Assembly (NCBI RefSeq): GCF_900116235.1
Contig: NZ_FPAA01000002.1
Coordinates: 372,001-436,000, forward strand
DNA from: Marininema halotolerans
Lineage (GTDB): Bacteria; Bacillota; Bacilli; Thermoactinomycetales; DSM-45169
Length of the DNA stretch: 64,000 bases
Direction: 5' to 3'
Shown one piece after another: positions 44,591 to 54,119 of this stretch. A model generated the notes under the pieces. That model was not told where the DNA came from and made no database searches. It saw only the letters and a program-made list of their open reading frames with translations. Both the position numbers and the translations under genes were made by a program. How positions within the stretch are numbered: the stretch's first letter is position 1; every line of letters starts with the position of its first letter.

Positions 44591-45496
44591 ATGCCAAACG
44601 TCTGGAGTCATATTATTTTTGGTCATGCTGCGTTAAAACGGGCAGACCTTCCCATCCCTAGCGACCCTCGTACTTTTCAATTAGGTTGTCAGGGGCCTGA
44701 CTTTCTCTTATACCATAATTTTTGGCCATGGAAATTTGGAAACGATGTGGTTGAACTAGGAAATGAGATCCACAAACGTCAATGTGGCCCTTTTCTTGTC
44801 GACTTGATTCAAGCAGCCGGTAATCAACCTGAACTTGAGGAGTATGTTGCCGGATTTTTAACACATCATATGCTTGATCGACATACCCACCCCTATATTG
44901 TCTATCGTTCCGGGGAAGGAAAACATAAACATCAGCAGTTAGAGGTATTTATTGATACCCTTCTCGCTGAGCGGCTAGGAAATATTCGCACCTGGAAAAC
45001 ACCGGTGGTGCCACGTATTGATATCGGTTCAAAATTACCATCATCCTGGGTAAACACCATGCACAACATAGCTCGCATTCACTTCCCAAAAGAAACGGCA
45101 CGTGTGCGACCTGAGGATTGGAGTCAAGCCTATGATGACATGAAAAAAGCCCTCAGGTTCTTTTACGATCCCTGGGGAATTAAATTGGTACTTACTTTTG
45201 GGTATATCTATCCTTTTCGCTATCGTCCCCTTCGTGATGGTGTAGATTACCTCAACGAACAAGAACGAGAATGGCTTCATCCGGCTGTTCCAACAGAACG
45301 TCATCGAGAAAGGTTTATGACTTTATGGGAAAATGCCTTGGCTGAAACGGCCACCCTCTTGCGGCTCATTCATTTATATTGGAAGAGTGATACATCCATC
45401 GAGGAAGTATCTGAAAAGCTTGGCGATATTTCCTATGATATAGGAAAACCGGTATCCTTAGGGTTAGAAGCGCAAGTAGAAGACCCCATCGTGTAA
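44591..45496 (+). CDS. Zinc-dependent phospholipase C-like protein
   Basis: The 301-residue protein resembles the Zn_dep_PLPC family: an early H-x-x-F-G-H, G-x-Q-G-P-D-F, H-H-M-L-D-R-H-T-H-P near residue 93 and H-K-H, a His/Asp set suited to hold zinc ions. It has no signal peptide, so it differs from secreted bacterial phospholipases; cytoplasmic members of this family are of unknown function. The start is ATG 44591, nine bases after AAAGGAG; the open frame extends 71 codons upstream but overlaps the promoter region of the divergent gene. Convergent with a GerPA-like gene eight bases beyond its stop. Confidence 0.82.
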   Translation: MPNVWSHIIFGHAALKRADLPIPSDPRTFQLGCQGPDFLLYHNFWPWKFGNDVVELGNEIHKRQCGPFLVDLIQAAGNQPELEEYVAGFLTHHMLDRHTHPYIVYRSGEGKHKHQQLEVFIDTLLAERLGNIRTWKTPVVPRIDIGSKLPSSWVNTMHNIARIHFPKETARVRPEDWSQAYDDMKKALRFFYDPWGIKLVLTFGYIYPFRYRPLRDGVDYLNEQEREWLHPAVPTERHRERFMTLWENALAETATLLRLIHLYWKSDTSIEEVSEKLGDISYDIGKPVSLGLEAQVEDPIV

Positions 45497-45504
45497 TAAA
45501 GTGG

Positions 45505-45738
45505 TTAGTCCTCAAAACCAGAAGGACCTTGGGTGTTGTTTCGGTTGAGCTCATAATCAATATTGCGGCTGCCATCGCCAACCACTGTTGAACCACCGAC
45601 ACCATTTGCACTACTGGCAGCACCTACATTAATTCCATTTCCTAACGATACCATCCCTCCTGTAATACTGTTGATTTTAAAGTTAGTAATATTATTATAC
45701 ACCGTACTATTGTTGATGGAGTAATTTGGAATCGACAT
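45505..45738 (-). CDS. Spore germination protein, GerPA/GerPF-like
   Basis: The 77-residue protein has the N-F-K-I-N-S-I-x-G-G-x-V-x-L-G-N block followed by Gly/Ser/Asn-rich sequence and V-G-D, the pattern of GerPA/GerPF proteins. GerP proteins lie in the spore coat and help germinants pass to the inner receptors. Here the gene stands alone, whereas gerP genes are usually in a six-gene operon, so it may be a paralogue. About 40 bases upstream of the start CATACTATG resembles the -10 box of late mother-cell promoters, but I could not confirm it. Confidence 0.65.
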   Translation of the reverse strand: MSIPNYSINNSTVYNNITNFKINSITGGMVSLGNGINVGAASSANGVGGSTVVGDGSRNIDYELNRNNTQGPSGFED

Positions 45739-45945
45739 TCTCCAACCATCCCTTTGTAGTCACTTGATTCATAGTATGTCAGCATAGGACAGCCCGTTCG
45801 CCTGTTCAACATCGTGTTGTTAGAATCAACCACCTGTCTAAAATTTGGATGGACAAGAGAAAATTCCACAGACACCATTTGGTTATGTGTGTGTCTTTGT
45901 GGATGTTGCAAAAAGTGATCGATTCCCTAGAACAAAATTTAATAT

Positions 45946-45980
45946 GAAAAAAGAGCACGCTTAAAGCGTGCTCTTTTTTC
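45946..45980. terminator. Bidirectional terminator after the phosphate transporter gene
   Basis: Perfect 15-bp arms (GAAAAAAGAGCACGC and complement) around TTAAA, with T runs on both strands, 13 bases past the pit stop codon. Confidence 0.9.
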
Positions 45981-45993
45981 ATAGATGCTTGTC

Positions 45994-46986
45994 CTACTCT
46001 AATACCTTTAATACTTGATAAAACAACCAGGCCATGATGGCTGTCCCTGGAAGTGTAAAGATCCATGCGTACAAAATTTTTCCTGCAATTCCCCAGCGTA
46101 CACTTTTTACCCGTTCCGCTGTACCAACACCAAGGATCGAACCCGTCATCGTCTGAGTTGTACTTACCGGAATCCCAATTTTCGCGATCGTGGTAAGCAA
46201 TAGAGCGGCGGCTGTTTCAGCAGCAAAGCCATGGGGCGTGTCCAAATGCGCCAATCGCATCCCCATAGTGCGGATAATCCGCCATCCTCCAACCGCTGTT
46301 CCCAAACCCATCGTAACCCCTGCTGCAATCATTACCCAGACGGGTACATTGACCGAATCCAAGTATCCCCCAGCGACCAATGATAGCGTAATAATTCCCA
46401 TCGCCTTTTGAGCATCATTAGTACCATGACTAAAAGCCATTAACGATGAGGAAAGAATTTGCAAAGGGCGGAAAATCCGTTTTACTTTGGATGGATTGGA
46501 GTTCCCAAACAACGCCCGAATACATTTCATGATTATAAAGGCAAGCAGTCCCCCAATGAGTGGGGATAGTAAGAGTGCTACTAAAATTTCAAGCAGACCC
46601 CCTACTTTTAAGACAGCAAAACCTTTAAAAGCTACAGCCGAACCGACCAACGCACCAATTAGTCCATGAGAGGAACTTACCGGCATCCCAATTCGCGCCA
46701 TAATTAAATTCCATATTATCGCTGCCAACAGGGCAGCAAGAACGACCAACTGGGTGATCACCTGAGCGTCGACGATTTTGGTACCGATCGCTTTTGCTAC
46801 TGCAGTTGAAAAGAAAGCACCTGCAATGTTTAAAACCCCTGCCATAAGTAGCGCTTTTGTTGGTGTGAGTGTCCGTGTACCAATTACAGTAGCGATTGCA
46901 TTGGCTGAGTCATTCATCCCGTTTGTAAAATCAAATACCAGGGCAAAAACGACAACCAATATAATTAAAACTAACGGGTCAAGCAT
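45994..46986 (-). CDS. pit: Inorganic phosphate transporter, PiT family
   Basis: The 330-residue protein has about ten membrane helices and the twin PiT signatures: F-D-F-T-N-G-M-N-D-S-A-N-A near residue 18 and S-H-G-T-N-D-A-Q-K near 190, both needed for phosphate handling, plus a pair of P-V-S-S/P-V-S-T loops. PiT proteins bring in metal phosphate by proton or sodium symport as a constitutive low-affinity system. The start overlaps the end of the DUF47 gene by eight bases, the usual pairing in Bacilli. Confidence 0.93.
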   Translation of the reverse strand: MLDPLVLIILVVVFALVFDFTNGMNDSANAIATVIGTRTLTPTKALLMAGVLNIAGAFFSTAVAKAIGTKIVDAQVITQLVVLAALLAAIIWNLIMARIGMPVSSSHGLIGALVGSAVAFKGFAVLKVGGLLEILVALLLSPLIGGLLAFIIMKCIRALFGNSNPSKVKRIFRPLQILSSSLMAFSHGTNDAQKAMGIITLSLVAGGYLDSVNVPVWVMIAAGVTMGLGTAVGGWRIIRTMGMRLAHLDTPHGFAAETAAALLLTTIAKIGIPVSTTQTMTGSILGVGTAERVKSVRWGIAGKILYAWIFTLPGTAIMAWLFYQVLKVLE

Positions 46987-47599
46987 ACTTCATAACCACG
47001 CTTTCCAGAACATCAGCCAAATCCTCTGCGCTATCTGTCACACCTTCCAGCTTTTCATAAAGCTCTTTCATCTTGATCAATTCAAAGGGGTCTTTTTGTT
47101 CATCAAATAGCGAACCCACCGATTGACGCATCAGACGATCCGCTTGATTTTCTAACAGGTTAATTTCGACCACAAGATTTTGTATCGTTGCGAAGTCCCG
47201 TTTTTGTAGTGCAATAAAAGCTTCCTGCAAGTGTTCTGCAACCTTCTCGAGCAGTTCCCCAAATTGCAATAAATAAGGGGTCGTTTTTTCGACATTGTAA
47301 TATACAAATCGGGAAGCACAGGCCTCCACCCCATCAAGAATATCATCCAGCTTTACAGCCAGCTCTTTGATATCCTCACGGTCCATCGGGGTTACAAAGG
47401 TAGAATTCAACTCACGAATGAGCAGATGTGTAAACTCGTCCCCTTTGTTCTCTAAGTCCTTCAACTTCTCGGCATAGTCTTCTTTGTGTTGCAAAGTCTC
47501 CACGTTCTGACGGAAAAGTTGCATCGCTTCAACGATATTGCTAGCTGCCTCCACCAATGTATGGTAGAACACCGAATCCTTGGAACGATTAAAGATCAA
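46979..47599 (-). CDS. DUF47 family PhoU-like protein (PiT accessory)
   Basis: A 206-residue, mostly helical cytoplasmic protein with E-N-K-G-D-E-x-x-H, D-R-E-D-I and L-D-D-I-L-D-G, motifs of the DUF47 family, whose fold resembles PhoU with helix bundles that bind metals through Glu/Asp pairs. It is encoded directly ahead of pit and probably controls or stabilises the transporter. CCTCC-side ribosome binding site (GGGGGG) lies ahead of its start. Confidence 0.92.
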   Translation of the reverse strand: MIFNRSKDSVFYHTLVEAASNIVEAMQLFRQNVETLQHKEDYAEKLKDLENKGDEFTHLLIRELNSTFVTPMDREDIKELAVKLDDILDGVEACASRFVYYNVEKTTPYLLQFGELLEKVAEHLQEAFIALQKRDFATIQNLVVEINLLENQADRLMRQSVGSLFDEQKDPFELIKMKELYEKLEGVTDSAEDLADVLESVVMKYA

Positions 47600-47757
47600 G
47601 ACTGAACCCCCCTAATATCATGCGGTTTTTCATATTAAATTGAATCTCTCTCTACCGCAAATAATCAATCCTACCTAATAATAATCCTTTTGAAATAGAA
47701 AGCAAAGACTGTTTCGCGTTTTCATGCCGGATTCATTTGGAAATTTAATCGTGAAAT

Positions 47758-47785
47758 AAAAAAGCGGGAAGCCATGGCTTCCCGC
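47758..47785 (-). terminator. Terminator of the MMPL exporter gene
   Basis: The 22-base perfect palindrome GCGGGAAGCC-AT-GGCTTCCCGC (47764-47785) is followed on the minus strand by six T, about 90 bases past the exporter stop codon. Confidence 0.88.
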
Positions 47786-47873
47786 CCTTCCATGGTTGTC
47801 ATCCTTAACAGGTAGTCTACCCACTCGATACCAAAGGATGCAACCATTCTTTCTATTCTTGAACATGACTCCA

Positions 47874-50800
47874 TCAGGAAACACTTCGTTCTTCTGGATG
47901 ATGGTGATTCTTCTCATCTGGATCTACGTTAAGACGCCGGGTAATCGACATCATCGCAGGTAGGAAAAGGGGAAGCATCAGAAGTGCCATCATAAACAAT
48001 CCAATGATAACCACAGTAGCGACTTCCATCAAGGTTAGAATTTTTGAGGGATACAGCGCAGCAAAGGTACCTGAAAGGATAATGGCTGCTGAAAAAACAA
48101 CGCCCCCAATCTTCCGAGACGCTTCAACAATCCCCTTTCCTGGGTGACAATTTCGATATTCTAAGTAACGCATCATCAGGAAGATGCTATAGTCCACTCC
48201 CAATGAAACCACCATGATAAGTGAAAAGAATGGCGCTGACCAAGTAAGACCAGGGTAATCAAATCCTTCTCTGAAGATCACCTCTGAGGCAGCTAATGCA
48301 CTAAAATACGCAATGACCAAAGAGGCAATTACATAGACCGTGTTCCAGAACGAACGTAGAATCCAGAGAAGAACCAATGCGATCCCTAGCATCATATACG
48401 TTGCAGTTCTTGAAAAATCCTCCGTGGATAACTGATTTAAATCACGATTTTGCGATGAAAGCCCACCTACCCCGTATATCGAATCACTATAGGGTGTTTT
48501 CTTCAGTTTGCTGTCCATCGTCTGATCGATCTCCCCGGCTGTCTTCATCGCTTTCTCAGAATACGGATCATCCGTCAGCACCACACGGAAATTCATAATA
48601 TGGCGATCATCGGACATATACGCATCGAGGGATTTTTGAAAATTTTTCCCCTCTCGCTGTTCTTTTGGCAAGAAGAAGGTATGGGAAGCACGGGTGTCAG
48701 ACACCTCACCTAAAAATCCTTGCGCGTTTTCAAGACCATGATCGATCTCGCCCAACCCTTTTGAACTTTTACTCAGCCCCTTTTGTAACTGCTTCAAATC
48801 TCCATTCATAGCATAGAGCCCTTCATTTAATTTCTTCTGTCCATTGGCCACGCGGCCCAAACCCCTATCAATTTCACCAAGGGCATTGGTAACTTTGGCT
48901 TCGCCAGCACTTCCTTCTCTTAACCCCGCTGATAGCTTACCCATCTCCACTTCCATTTTCCCAAGACCATCAGCCATCTGTTTTTGTCCTGTGGAAATTT
49001 TATCGAATTTTCCATTTAGGGTAGCCAACTTCTGATTGGTATCCGCAAATGTATGGTTAAGCAGCATCATTTTTGAACTTAATTGATTGACAGCAATATT
49101 TAGTCCTTCCGTACTTGTCTTAAAAGCGATTCGAGCTAATTTGTCTTTTCTACCGGTTGGGTTTTTCCATTCACTTAATATCTTCTGTTGCGCGACAACT
49201 ACCGCTTTCAAACCTGGATTGATTCCTTTCTGAAGTGCACGATAACCTGTTGCCATCTTTTGATAGCCCGCTTGCAATTGTTGATAGTAATTGGTTAATT
49301 CCGCCGTTCCTTCACTCAACGCTTGCATTCGATCATGCATCTCGGAAAGACCCGCTTGTATCTGTGCCGCTCCAGCCGCTCCTTGATCTAATCCCACTTG
49401 AATTTTCTTCGTAGTATTGCCTACTTCGTGAACCCCATTTTGGGCAGCCAGGGTTCCTTTATATAACTGATCCGTTTGGGACATATCCTGATTACCGGCG
49501 TTCATTTTCGCAACCGCTTCATCTAGACCCGTTTTGATCTGTTCGGTTCCATCTTCTGCGTCATGGAGTCCCTCTTTGGTTTTTTTCGTCTGTTTATTAA
49601 CATAGGCCTCTTCGATGGGGACCCCTTTAGGACGAGTAGGGCCATATACTTTATCCACACCCGGTACACGTTCAAGGTTATCAGTTAGTTCATCGATATA
49701 AGCAAGGGATTCAGGGGAATCGAGCTTTTGATCGTCATTTTTCAACACCACTTCCACTGGCATGGTTTGCCCTGGCGAAAACTCCTTCGCAACCAAGTTA
49801 TATCCCTTAACGGATTCGTAGGAGTCATCCACCTCATCCAAACTATTGTAGGACAAGGTCCCTTGATGGAAAAACAGAATCGGCACGGAGAGAAGCGCCA
49901 CAATGAGTAGCCCTACGAGTGGGCGTCGAAAGGAGAAGGAGGAAAGGGCTGGCCATATTCGGCTATCCACTTTTCCTTTTACCCGTCTCATGGGCCAAAA
50001 CATTTTCATACCCAACAGGGACATAAAAAAAGGAACAATGGTGAGTAGAGACCCCATGAGGAAAAGAACCCCAACTGCAACGGCCACACCTGCCTGATAG
50101 ACAGAAAAACGAGCAAAGGCTAAACAGCTAAATCCGATAAGAACGGCTATGGCACTATAAAATACAGTTTTTCCCGCTGTTTGATATGTAACCACAATGG
50201 ATTCCGCCACTGATTTTCGTTTGGCAATTTCCTCTTTAAAGCGGGCAAAAAGCAAAATATTATAGTCCGTACCAACGCCAAACAAAACAAGCACTAAAAA
50301 AATTTGGGTAAAGTTAGCGAAGGGAAATCCCCACCATTCCACCATATGGGCAACGGCAGCAAGGGAGGTGATGTACGAAATCCCCACAGAGAGAAGAGAA
50401 ATGACAGGTGCCACCGGCGAGCGAAATACCGCAATCAATACAACAATAATAAAGAGAACAGCAATCGTTTCTGTTTTCTCTACCCCTGCTAACGTGGTCT
50501 GACCAAAATCATCTTGAATGAGTTTACTGCCAGTTAGGTAATGTTCCACCGATACCGATTTCAAGGCTTTATTTAAATCCCCTCGGACGTCAGAAAGCTT
50601 TTTCCCACTACGGTTAACTGTAAAGAGCGCCATTACTGTGCTTTGGTCTTGAGAGACAAATTGATCTTTCAGCTCTTTTTCATCAAAGTGCGTAACGACG
50701 TTACTTACACCCAATTCCTTGTCCGATTGTAACTGATGAATGCCATCCTTGATCTCGGATTGTTCTTTCTTAGTCAAGGGGTTATCCGAGTGAAACACCG

Positions 50801-51011
50801 CGAGTACATCCACATCCTTACTGCTTTTCGAGGAATTGTTCATCTCTTTTTTTAAATTTTTCGCAACTTGCGAAGAAAATTCTGCTGGAATTTTAGGTTC
50901 AGATTCCCGGGTCATTCGCTCTAAGTCGGGCATTGTTGTGATGGCTAAAATCGTCATCCCAATCCAAGCCATAATCACCACCCATTTATACCGGAGAACC
51001 GTACGCATCAT
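47874..51011 (-). CDS. MMPL/RND family exporter (YdfJ-like)
   Basis: The 1045-residue protein has the two-fold RND plan: one membrane helix, a long outer loop, a block of five to six helices (G-V-G-T-D-Y-N-I-L-L near residue 245), a second large loop and a second helix block (S-L-G-V-D-Y-S-I-F near 940). The Asp-Tyr in both blocks is the proton relay typical of MMPL proteins. The second loop, about residues 470-760, is a long predicted coiled coil with repeated G-L-x-x-M/G-Q-x-x-L pattern like that in YhgE/Pip. Such exporters move lipids, peptides or drugs across Gram-positive membranes. It stands alone, divergent from asnO; substrate unknown. Confidence 0.9.
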   Translation of the reverse strand: MMRTVLRYKWVVIMAWIGMTILAITTMPDLERMTRESEPKIPAEFSSQVAKNLKKEMNNSSKSSKDVDVLAVFHSDNPLTKKEQSEIKDGIHQLQSDKELGVSNVVTHFDEKELKDQFVSQDQSTVMALFTVNRSGKKLSDVRGDLNKALKSVSVEHYLTGSKLIQDDFGQTTLAGVEKTETIAVLFIIVVLIAVFRSPVAPVISLLSVGISYITSLAAVAHMVEWWGFPFANFTQIFLVLVLFGVGTDYNILLFARFKEEIAKRKSVAESIVVTYQTAGKTVFYSAIAVLIGFSCLAFARFSVYQAGVAVAVGVLFLMGSLLTIVPFFMSLLGMKMFWPMRRVKGKVDSRIWPALSSFSFRRPLVGLLIVALLSVPILFFHQGTLSYNSLDEVDDSYESVKGYNLVAKEFSPGQTMPVEVVLKNDDQKLDSPESLAYIDELTDNLERVPGVDKVYGPTRPKGVPIEEAYVNKQTKKTKEGLHDAEDGTEQIKTGLDEAVAKMNAGNQDMSQTDQLYKGTLAAQNGVHEVGNTTKKIQVGLDQGAAGAAQIQAGLSEMHDRMQALSEGTAELTNYYQQLQAGYQKMATGYRALQKGINPGLKAVVVAQQKILSEWKNPTGRKDKLARIAFKTSTEGLNIAVNQLSSKMMLLNHTFADTNQKLATLNGKFDKISTGQKQMADGLGKMEVEMGKLSAGLREGSAGEAKVTNALGEIDRGLGRVANGQKKLNEGLYAMNGDLKQLQKGLSKSSKGLGEIDHGLENAQGFLGEVSDTRASHTFFLPKEQREGKNFQKSLDAYMSDDRHIMNFRVVLTDDPYSEKAMKTAGEIDQTMDSKLKKTPYSDSIYGVGGLSSQNRDLNQLSTEDFSRTATYMMLGIALVLLWILRSFWNTVYVIASLVIAYFSALAASEVIFREGFDYPGLTWSAPFFSLIMVVSLGVDYSIFLMMRYLEYRNCHPGKGIVEASRKIGGVVFSAAIILSGTFAALYPSKILTLMEVATVVIIGLFMMALLMLPLFLPAMMSITRRLNVDPDEKNHHHPEERSVS

Positions 51012-51512
51012 CTACCACCTTTCCACTCATTTTCACTATCTTTCGCATTTTCGCATAATGATAGCAAGTCTTGTTGCATCCTGCTCCAAATGACTCCATC
51101 CAATTTAGTTTCCACCTTCTTACTACCCTCAATCGCACAAATCAATCAGGTATTCTCTTTTAAAGCAAAGGGTATCACGTTGTTTGAGAATCCTATCTCC
51201 AAATAACTCCTCGGTACAATGGATCGTGTGATTCCATTATATATATTCGATGGATGAATCATCAGACATGAAGTGACCCTAAACAAGAACAACTTGATCA
51301 CCCTCTTGTTTCCTCCCCTCATAGGGTTATCTATTTCGACTCTCTAATAATACGTAAATAAATAAAAAACAGACTCTATCCCCCTATTTTTACTCCTCAT
51401 CACCAAAAAGAGGGACGCATGCGACTTGCTCTTTTACAAGCCGAACGTTACGGTATATGGGTATCCTCCATGGATAACATTACCAATGTTTAGTTAAAGG
51501 AGATGTTGTACG
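51012..51512. other. Divergent upstream region of the MMPL and asparagine synthetase genes
   Basis: About 500 bases without a gene. I looked for a T-box because asparagine synthetase genes sometimes have one, but found no T-box core sequence. A small dyad TATCC-TCCAT-GGATA lies at about 51461-51475, close ahead of the asnO start. Otherwise I see nothing of note. Confidence 0.5.
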
Positions 51513-53354
51513 ATGTGTGGCATCACCGGCTGGGTTGATTGGAATCGTGACCTATCCAATGAGAAACCTACCTTAGAGAAAATGGCGAATTCGATCTATT
51601 GGAGAGGTCCAGATAATGATGGCTTTTGGTTAAGCCAACGGGTTGCTTTTGCTCATCGTCGATTGATTGTTATCGATCCTGAGGGAGGCGTACAACCCAT
51701 GGTTCGCCGGGAACGAGGCGCAGAATATGCCCTTACATATAATGGCGAGCTCTATAATTTTCGTGAATTACGGGAAGAGCTTAGAGGCCTTGGTCATACC
51801 TTTGAGACCCGTTCCGACACTGAAGTCGTTCTTCGTTCCTATATCGAATGGGGTTCTGAGGCTCCCCGTCGATTTAACGGAATCTTTGCTGCTGCGATTT
51901 GGGATGGCGCTCGCCAAGAGTTAGTACTCATACGTGATCAACTCGGTGTAAAACCCCTCTTTTATGCACAACGAAATGATTCGATTATTTTTGGTTCCGA
52001 ATTGAAAGCGCTTTTATCGCACCCAAGTATTGACCCTGCAATCGGACGCACAGGACTTGCTGAACTATTTATCACCGTCCCTGTTCGTACACCGGGTCAC
52101 GGAATATATCAGGATGTCCATGAAGTACGCCCTGGTTACCTTCTTCGCTTCAGCGCTACGGGGGTAAAGGAAGAGCGTTATTGGAAATTAGAAAGCCATC
52201 CCCATGAAGATGATTTAGAAAAAACGACCCTTCATATTCGAGAGTTGTTACATGATACGGTTCAACGACAACTGATTGCAGATGTTCCTGTCGTTTCACT
52301 GTTATCCGGAGGCCTCGATTCCAGTGGTTTAACTGCTCTGGCTGCTCGCGAATACCGAGAACAAGGAAAAGAACCTCTTCACACCTATTCGGTTGATTTC
52401 GTAGGAAGTGACCGAGACTTTCAAGCGGACCCGCTTCATCAGAGCTTAGACGCGCCTTGGATTGAGCGCATGGTGAAGCATACCCAAAGCAACCATCATA
52501 CTGTCACGTTGGATACACCTGATTTGATCGCCAATCATGATGTCCCCATTCATGCGCATGACCTTCCTGGAATGGGAGAGATGGAGATTTCCCTTTACAT
52601 GCTGTTCCGGGAAATTAGAAAGAATGCGGTCGTTACGTTATCCGGAGAATCGGCAGATGAAGTCTTCGGTGGCTATCCATGGTTCCATGATGAAAAAGTA
52701 TTACAAGCAAAAACCTTCCCCTGGAATGTGACCATGGAATCCAACCATAATCAAATGGATCTATTCACACCTGAAATCAACGAAGTGCTTCACCGGGAGG
52801 AATACCTCCAACAACGATATGAAGAAGCGATCTCCGAAGTCCCTAAGCTACCTGGAGAAAGTGCCCATGATGCACGGATTAGAGAACTTTTTTATCTCAA
52901 TCTCACTCGCTTTCTGCCCGTCCTTCTCAATCGCAAGGATCGCATGAGTATGGCAACTGGACTTGAAGTACGTGTTCCATTCTGTGATCCACGCCTTGTA
53001 CAATATGTGTGGAACATTCCCTGGGAAATGAAAAACGTCGATGGGATGGAAAAAGGTATACTACGACGGGCCTTCGCAGATGTATTACCTGAAGGCGTTG
53101 TCAAACGCAAAAAAAGCGCATACCCCTTTACAACCAATCCCACCTACCTAGCAGCACTTCGCTCACGGATGGAGGAAATCATTAACGATACCCACTCACC
53201 ATTAACATCCATCATCCAACGAAGCGCTCTGCAAAACCTATTAAACGCCACCGCCACACCCAGCCAAAAGATCACCCAATGGATTCAAATCCTGGATCGG
53301 CTTGTTCAGACCGATACTTGGTTACGCGAATACCAAGTTTCTATTCGTTTGTAA
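51513..53354 (+). CDS. asnO: Asparagine synthetase, glutamine-hydrolysing (AsnO/AsnB)
   Basis: The 613-residue protein begins M-C-G-I-T-G with the nucleophile Cys2, followed by the class II glutaminase domain (R-G-P-D, N-G-E-L-Y-N near residue 75, F-x-G-I-F-A). The C-terminal synthetase domain has the ATP loop S-G-G-L-D-S-S near residue 266 and G-E-S-A-D-E-V-F-G-G-Y near 380. It makes Asn from Asp with Gln nitrogen. The length suits AsnO (YisO) of Bacillus rather than the shorter AsnH. AAAGGAGATG precedes the ATG. It lies 19 kb from the NRPS operon; a link to its Asn module is possible but not shown. Confidence 0.93.
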   Translation: MCGITGWVDWNRDLSNEKPTLEKMANSIYWRGPDNDGFWLSQRVAFAHRRLIVIDPEGGVQPMVRRERGAEYALTYNGELYNFRELREELRGLGHTFETRSDTEVVLRSYIEWGSEAPRRFNGIFAAAIWDGARQELVLIRDQLGVKPLFYAQRNDSIIFGSELKALLSHPSIDPAIGRTGLAELFITVPVRTPGHGIYQDVHEVRPGYLLRFSATGVKEERYWKLESHPHEDDLEKTTLHIRELLHDTVQRQLIADVPVVSLLSGGLDSSGLTALAAREYREQGKEPLHTYSVDFVGSDRDFQADPLHQSLDAPWIERMVKHTQSNHHTVTLDTPDLIANHDVPIHAHDLPGMGEMEISLYMLFREIRKNAVVTLSGESADEVFGGYPWFHDEKVLQAKTFPWNVTMESNHNQMDLFTPEINEVLHREEYLQQRYEEAISEVPKLPGESAHDARIRELFYLNLTRFLPVLLNRKDRMSMATGLEVRVPFCDPRLVQYVWNIPWEMKNVDGMEKGILRRAFADVLPEGVVKRKKSAYPFTTNPTYLAALRSRMEEIINDTHSPLTSIIQRSALQNLLNATATPSQKITQWIQILDRLVQTDTWLREYQVSIRL

Positions 53355-53443
53355 TCCTGTGTATAATTAGCCGCTGATCTCCTTAGGTTAAGGTTGTGTG
53401 CCGGGAAAGCCCGTCTCACGAATATTGCTTAGGAGTGAGGACG

Positions 53444-53632
53444 ATGGCAGAAAAAAATCAGAAGCAACGTGATGATAACGATCATGAGGAACATCATCGC
53501 ATTCAGTTCGCCTACGAGCAGAGCGGGGAATTAACTGATATCGAGTTATCGCGCCTCGAACAGAAACAATTACGCAATAACACGGAGACAAACAACGAGC
53601 AAGGAGAAGCTTTCAAAGAAGAAGATCAATAA
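53444..53632 (+). CDS. Small charged hypothetical protein (62 aa)
   Basis: ATG 53444 follows AGGAGTGAGG at a good distance and a clear terminator starts at the stop, so this is very likely a real gene. The product is rich in Glu, Asp, Gln, Asn, Lys and His (H-E-E-H-H-R near residue 12), with no hydrophobic segment, and looks largely disordered with a short helix (L-S-R-L-E-Q-K-Q-L). I do not recognise the family. Small hydrophilic proteins like this are common in spores of Bacilli, but there is no direct evidence here. Confidence 0.6.
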   Translation: MAEKNQKQRDDNDHEEHHRIQFAYEQSGELTDIELSRLEQKQLRNNTETNNEQGEAFKEEDQ

Positions 53633-53664
53633 AAAAACGTGGGGTTGGAATCCCCACGTTTTTT
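53632..53664 (+). terminator. Terminator after the 62-aa gene
   Basis: AAAAAACGTGGGG and CCCCACGTTTTTT around TTGGAAT; works in both directions and also serves the convergent 109-aa gene. Confidence 0.9.
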
Positions 53665-53689
53665 GGCATCTATGTAAAGTTGCTCCCTT

Positions 53690-54019
53690 TTAAGCATGAA
53701 CACTTGTTTGAATAAATTTTCCTTCAATATGAAGGAAAAGGACATTTAAATCCGCAATGAGGCAGGATAACTCATTCATTTCTGTCGTTAACTGAAAAAA
53801 TGTCGCATCATCTTCTGCAAAATAAAGCACTTCAAAAGACTTCATATAAATGGCTTCTAATTCTTGAATACGGGGAGGGATCTCTGCACAGATCTCCTGG
53901 CAAAGCCATTCAAATTGTTCTTGTTCTTCTAGGGATAGTTCCTCATAGTCCACATGAAGTAGTGGTTTTCTAATTTGAAGACGTTGATCAAAAACAAGTT
54001 CGTAAGTCGTCTTACTCAT
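53690..54019 (-). CDS. Hypothetical protein (109 aa)
   Basis: An acidic, probably all-helical protein with no signal peptide or Cys motif apart from three scattered Cys residues. A possible ribosome binding site (GGGGTGGGGT) lies ahead of the ATG. The repeated E-E-L-S-L-E-E-Q-E-Q-F and long helices suggest a small helical bundle. I do not recognise the family and cannot propose a role. Confidence 0.6.
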   Translation of the reverse strand: MSKTTYELVFDQRLQIRKPLLHVDYEELSLEEQEQFEWLCQEICAEIPPRIQELEAIYMKSFEVLYFAEDDATFFQLTTEMNELSCLIADLNVLFLHIEGKFIQTSVHA

Positions 54020-54119
54020 CTTACCCCACCCCCACGGTCTCCTTTCATCATAACGATGTCCTTTGGGTTACGCAAGCAATCCGTTGATTCATCCCTTGGA
54101 TAAAAGGGGAGCATGTCCG

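Noticed and set aside
45642-46066. Two overlapping open frames of 86-89 codons on the minus strand near pit
   Set aside because: They run across a terminator and overlap real genes in other frames; composition is not gene-like.
51012-51512. T-box riboswitch ahead of asparagine synthetase
   Set aside because: No T-box core (TGGNACCRCG-like) or specifier stem could be found.
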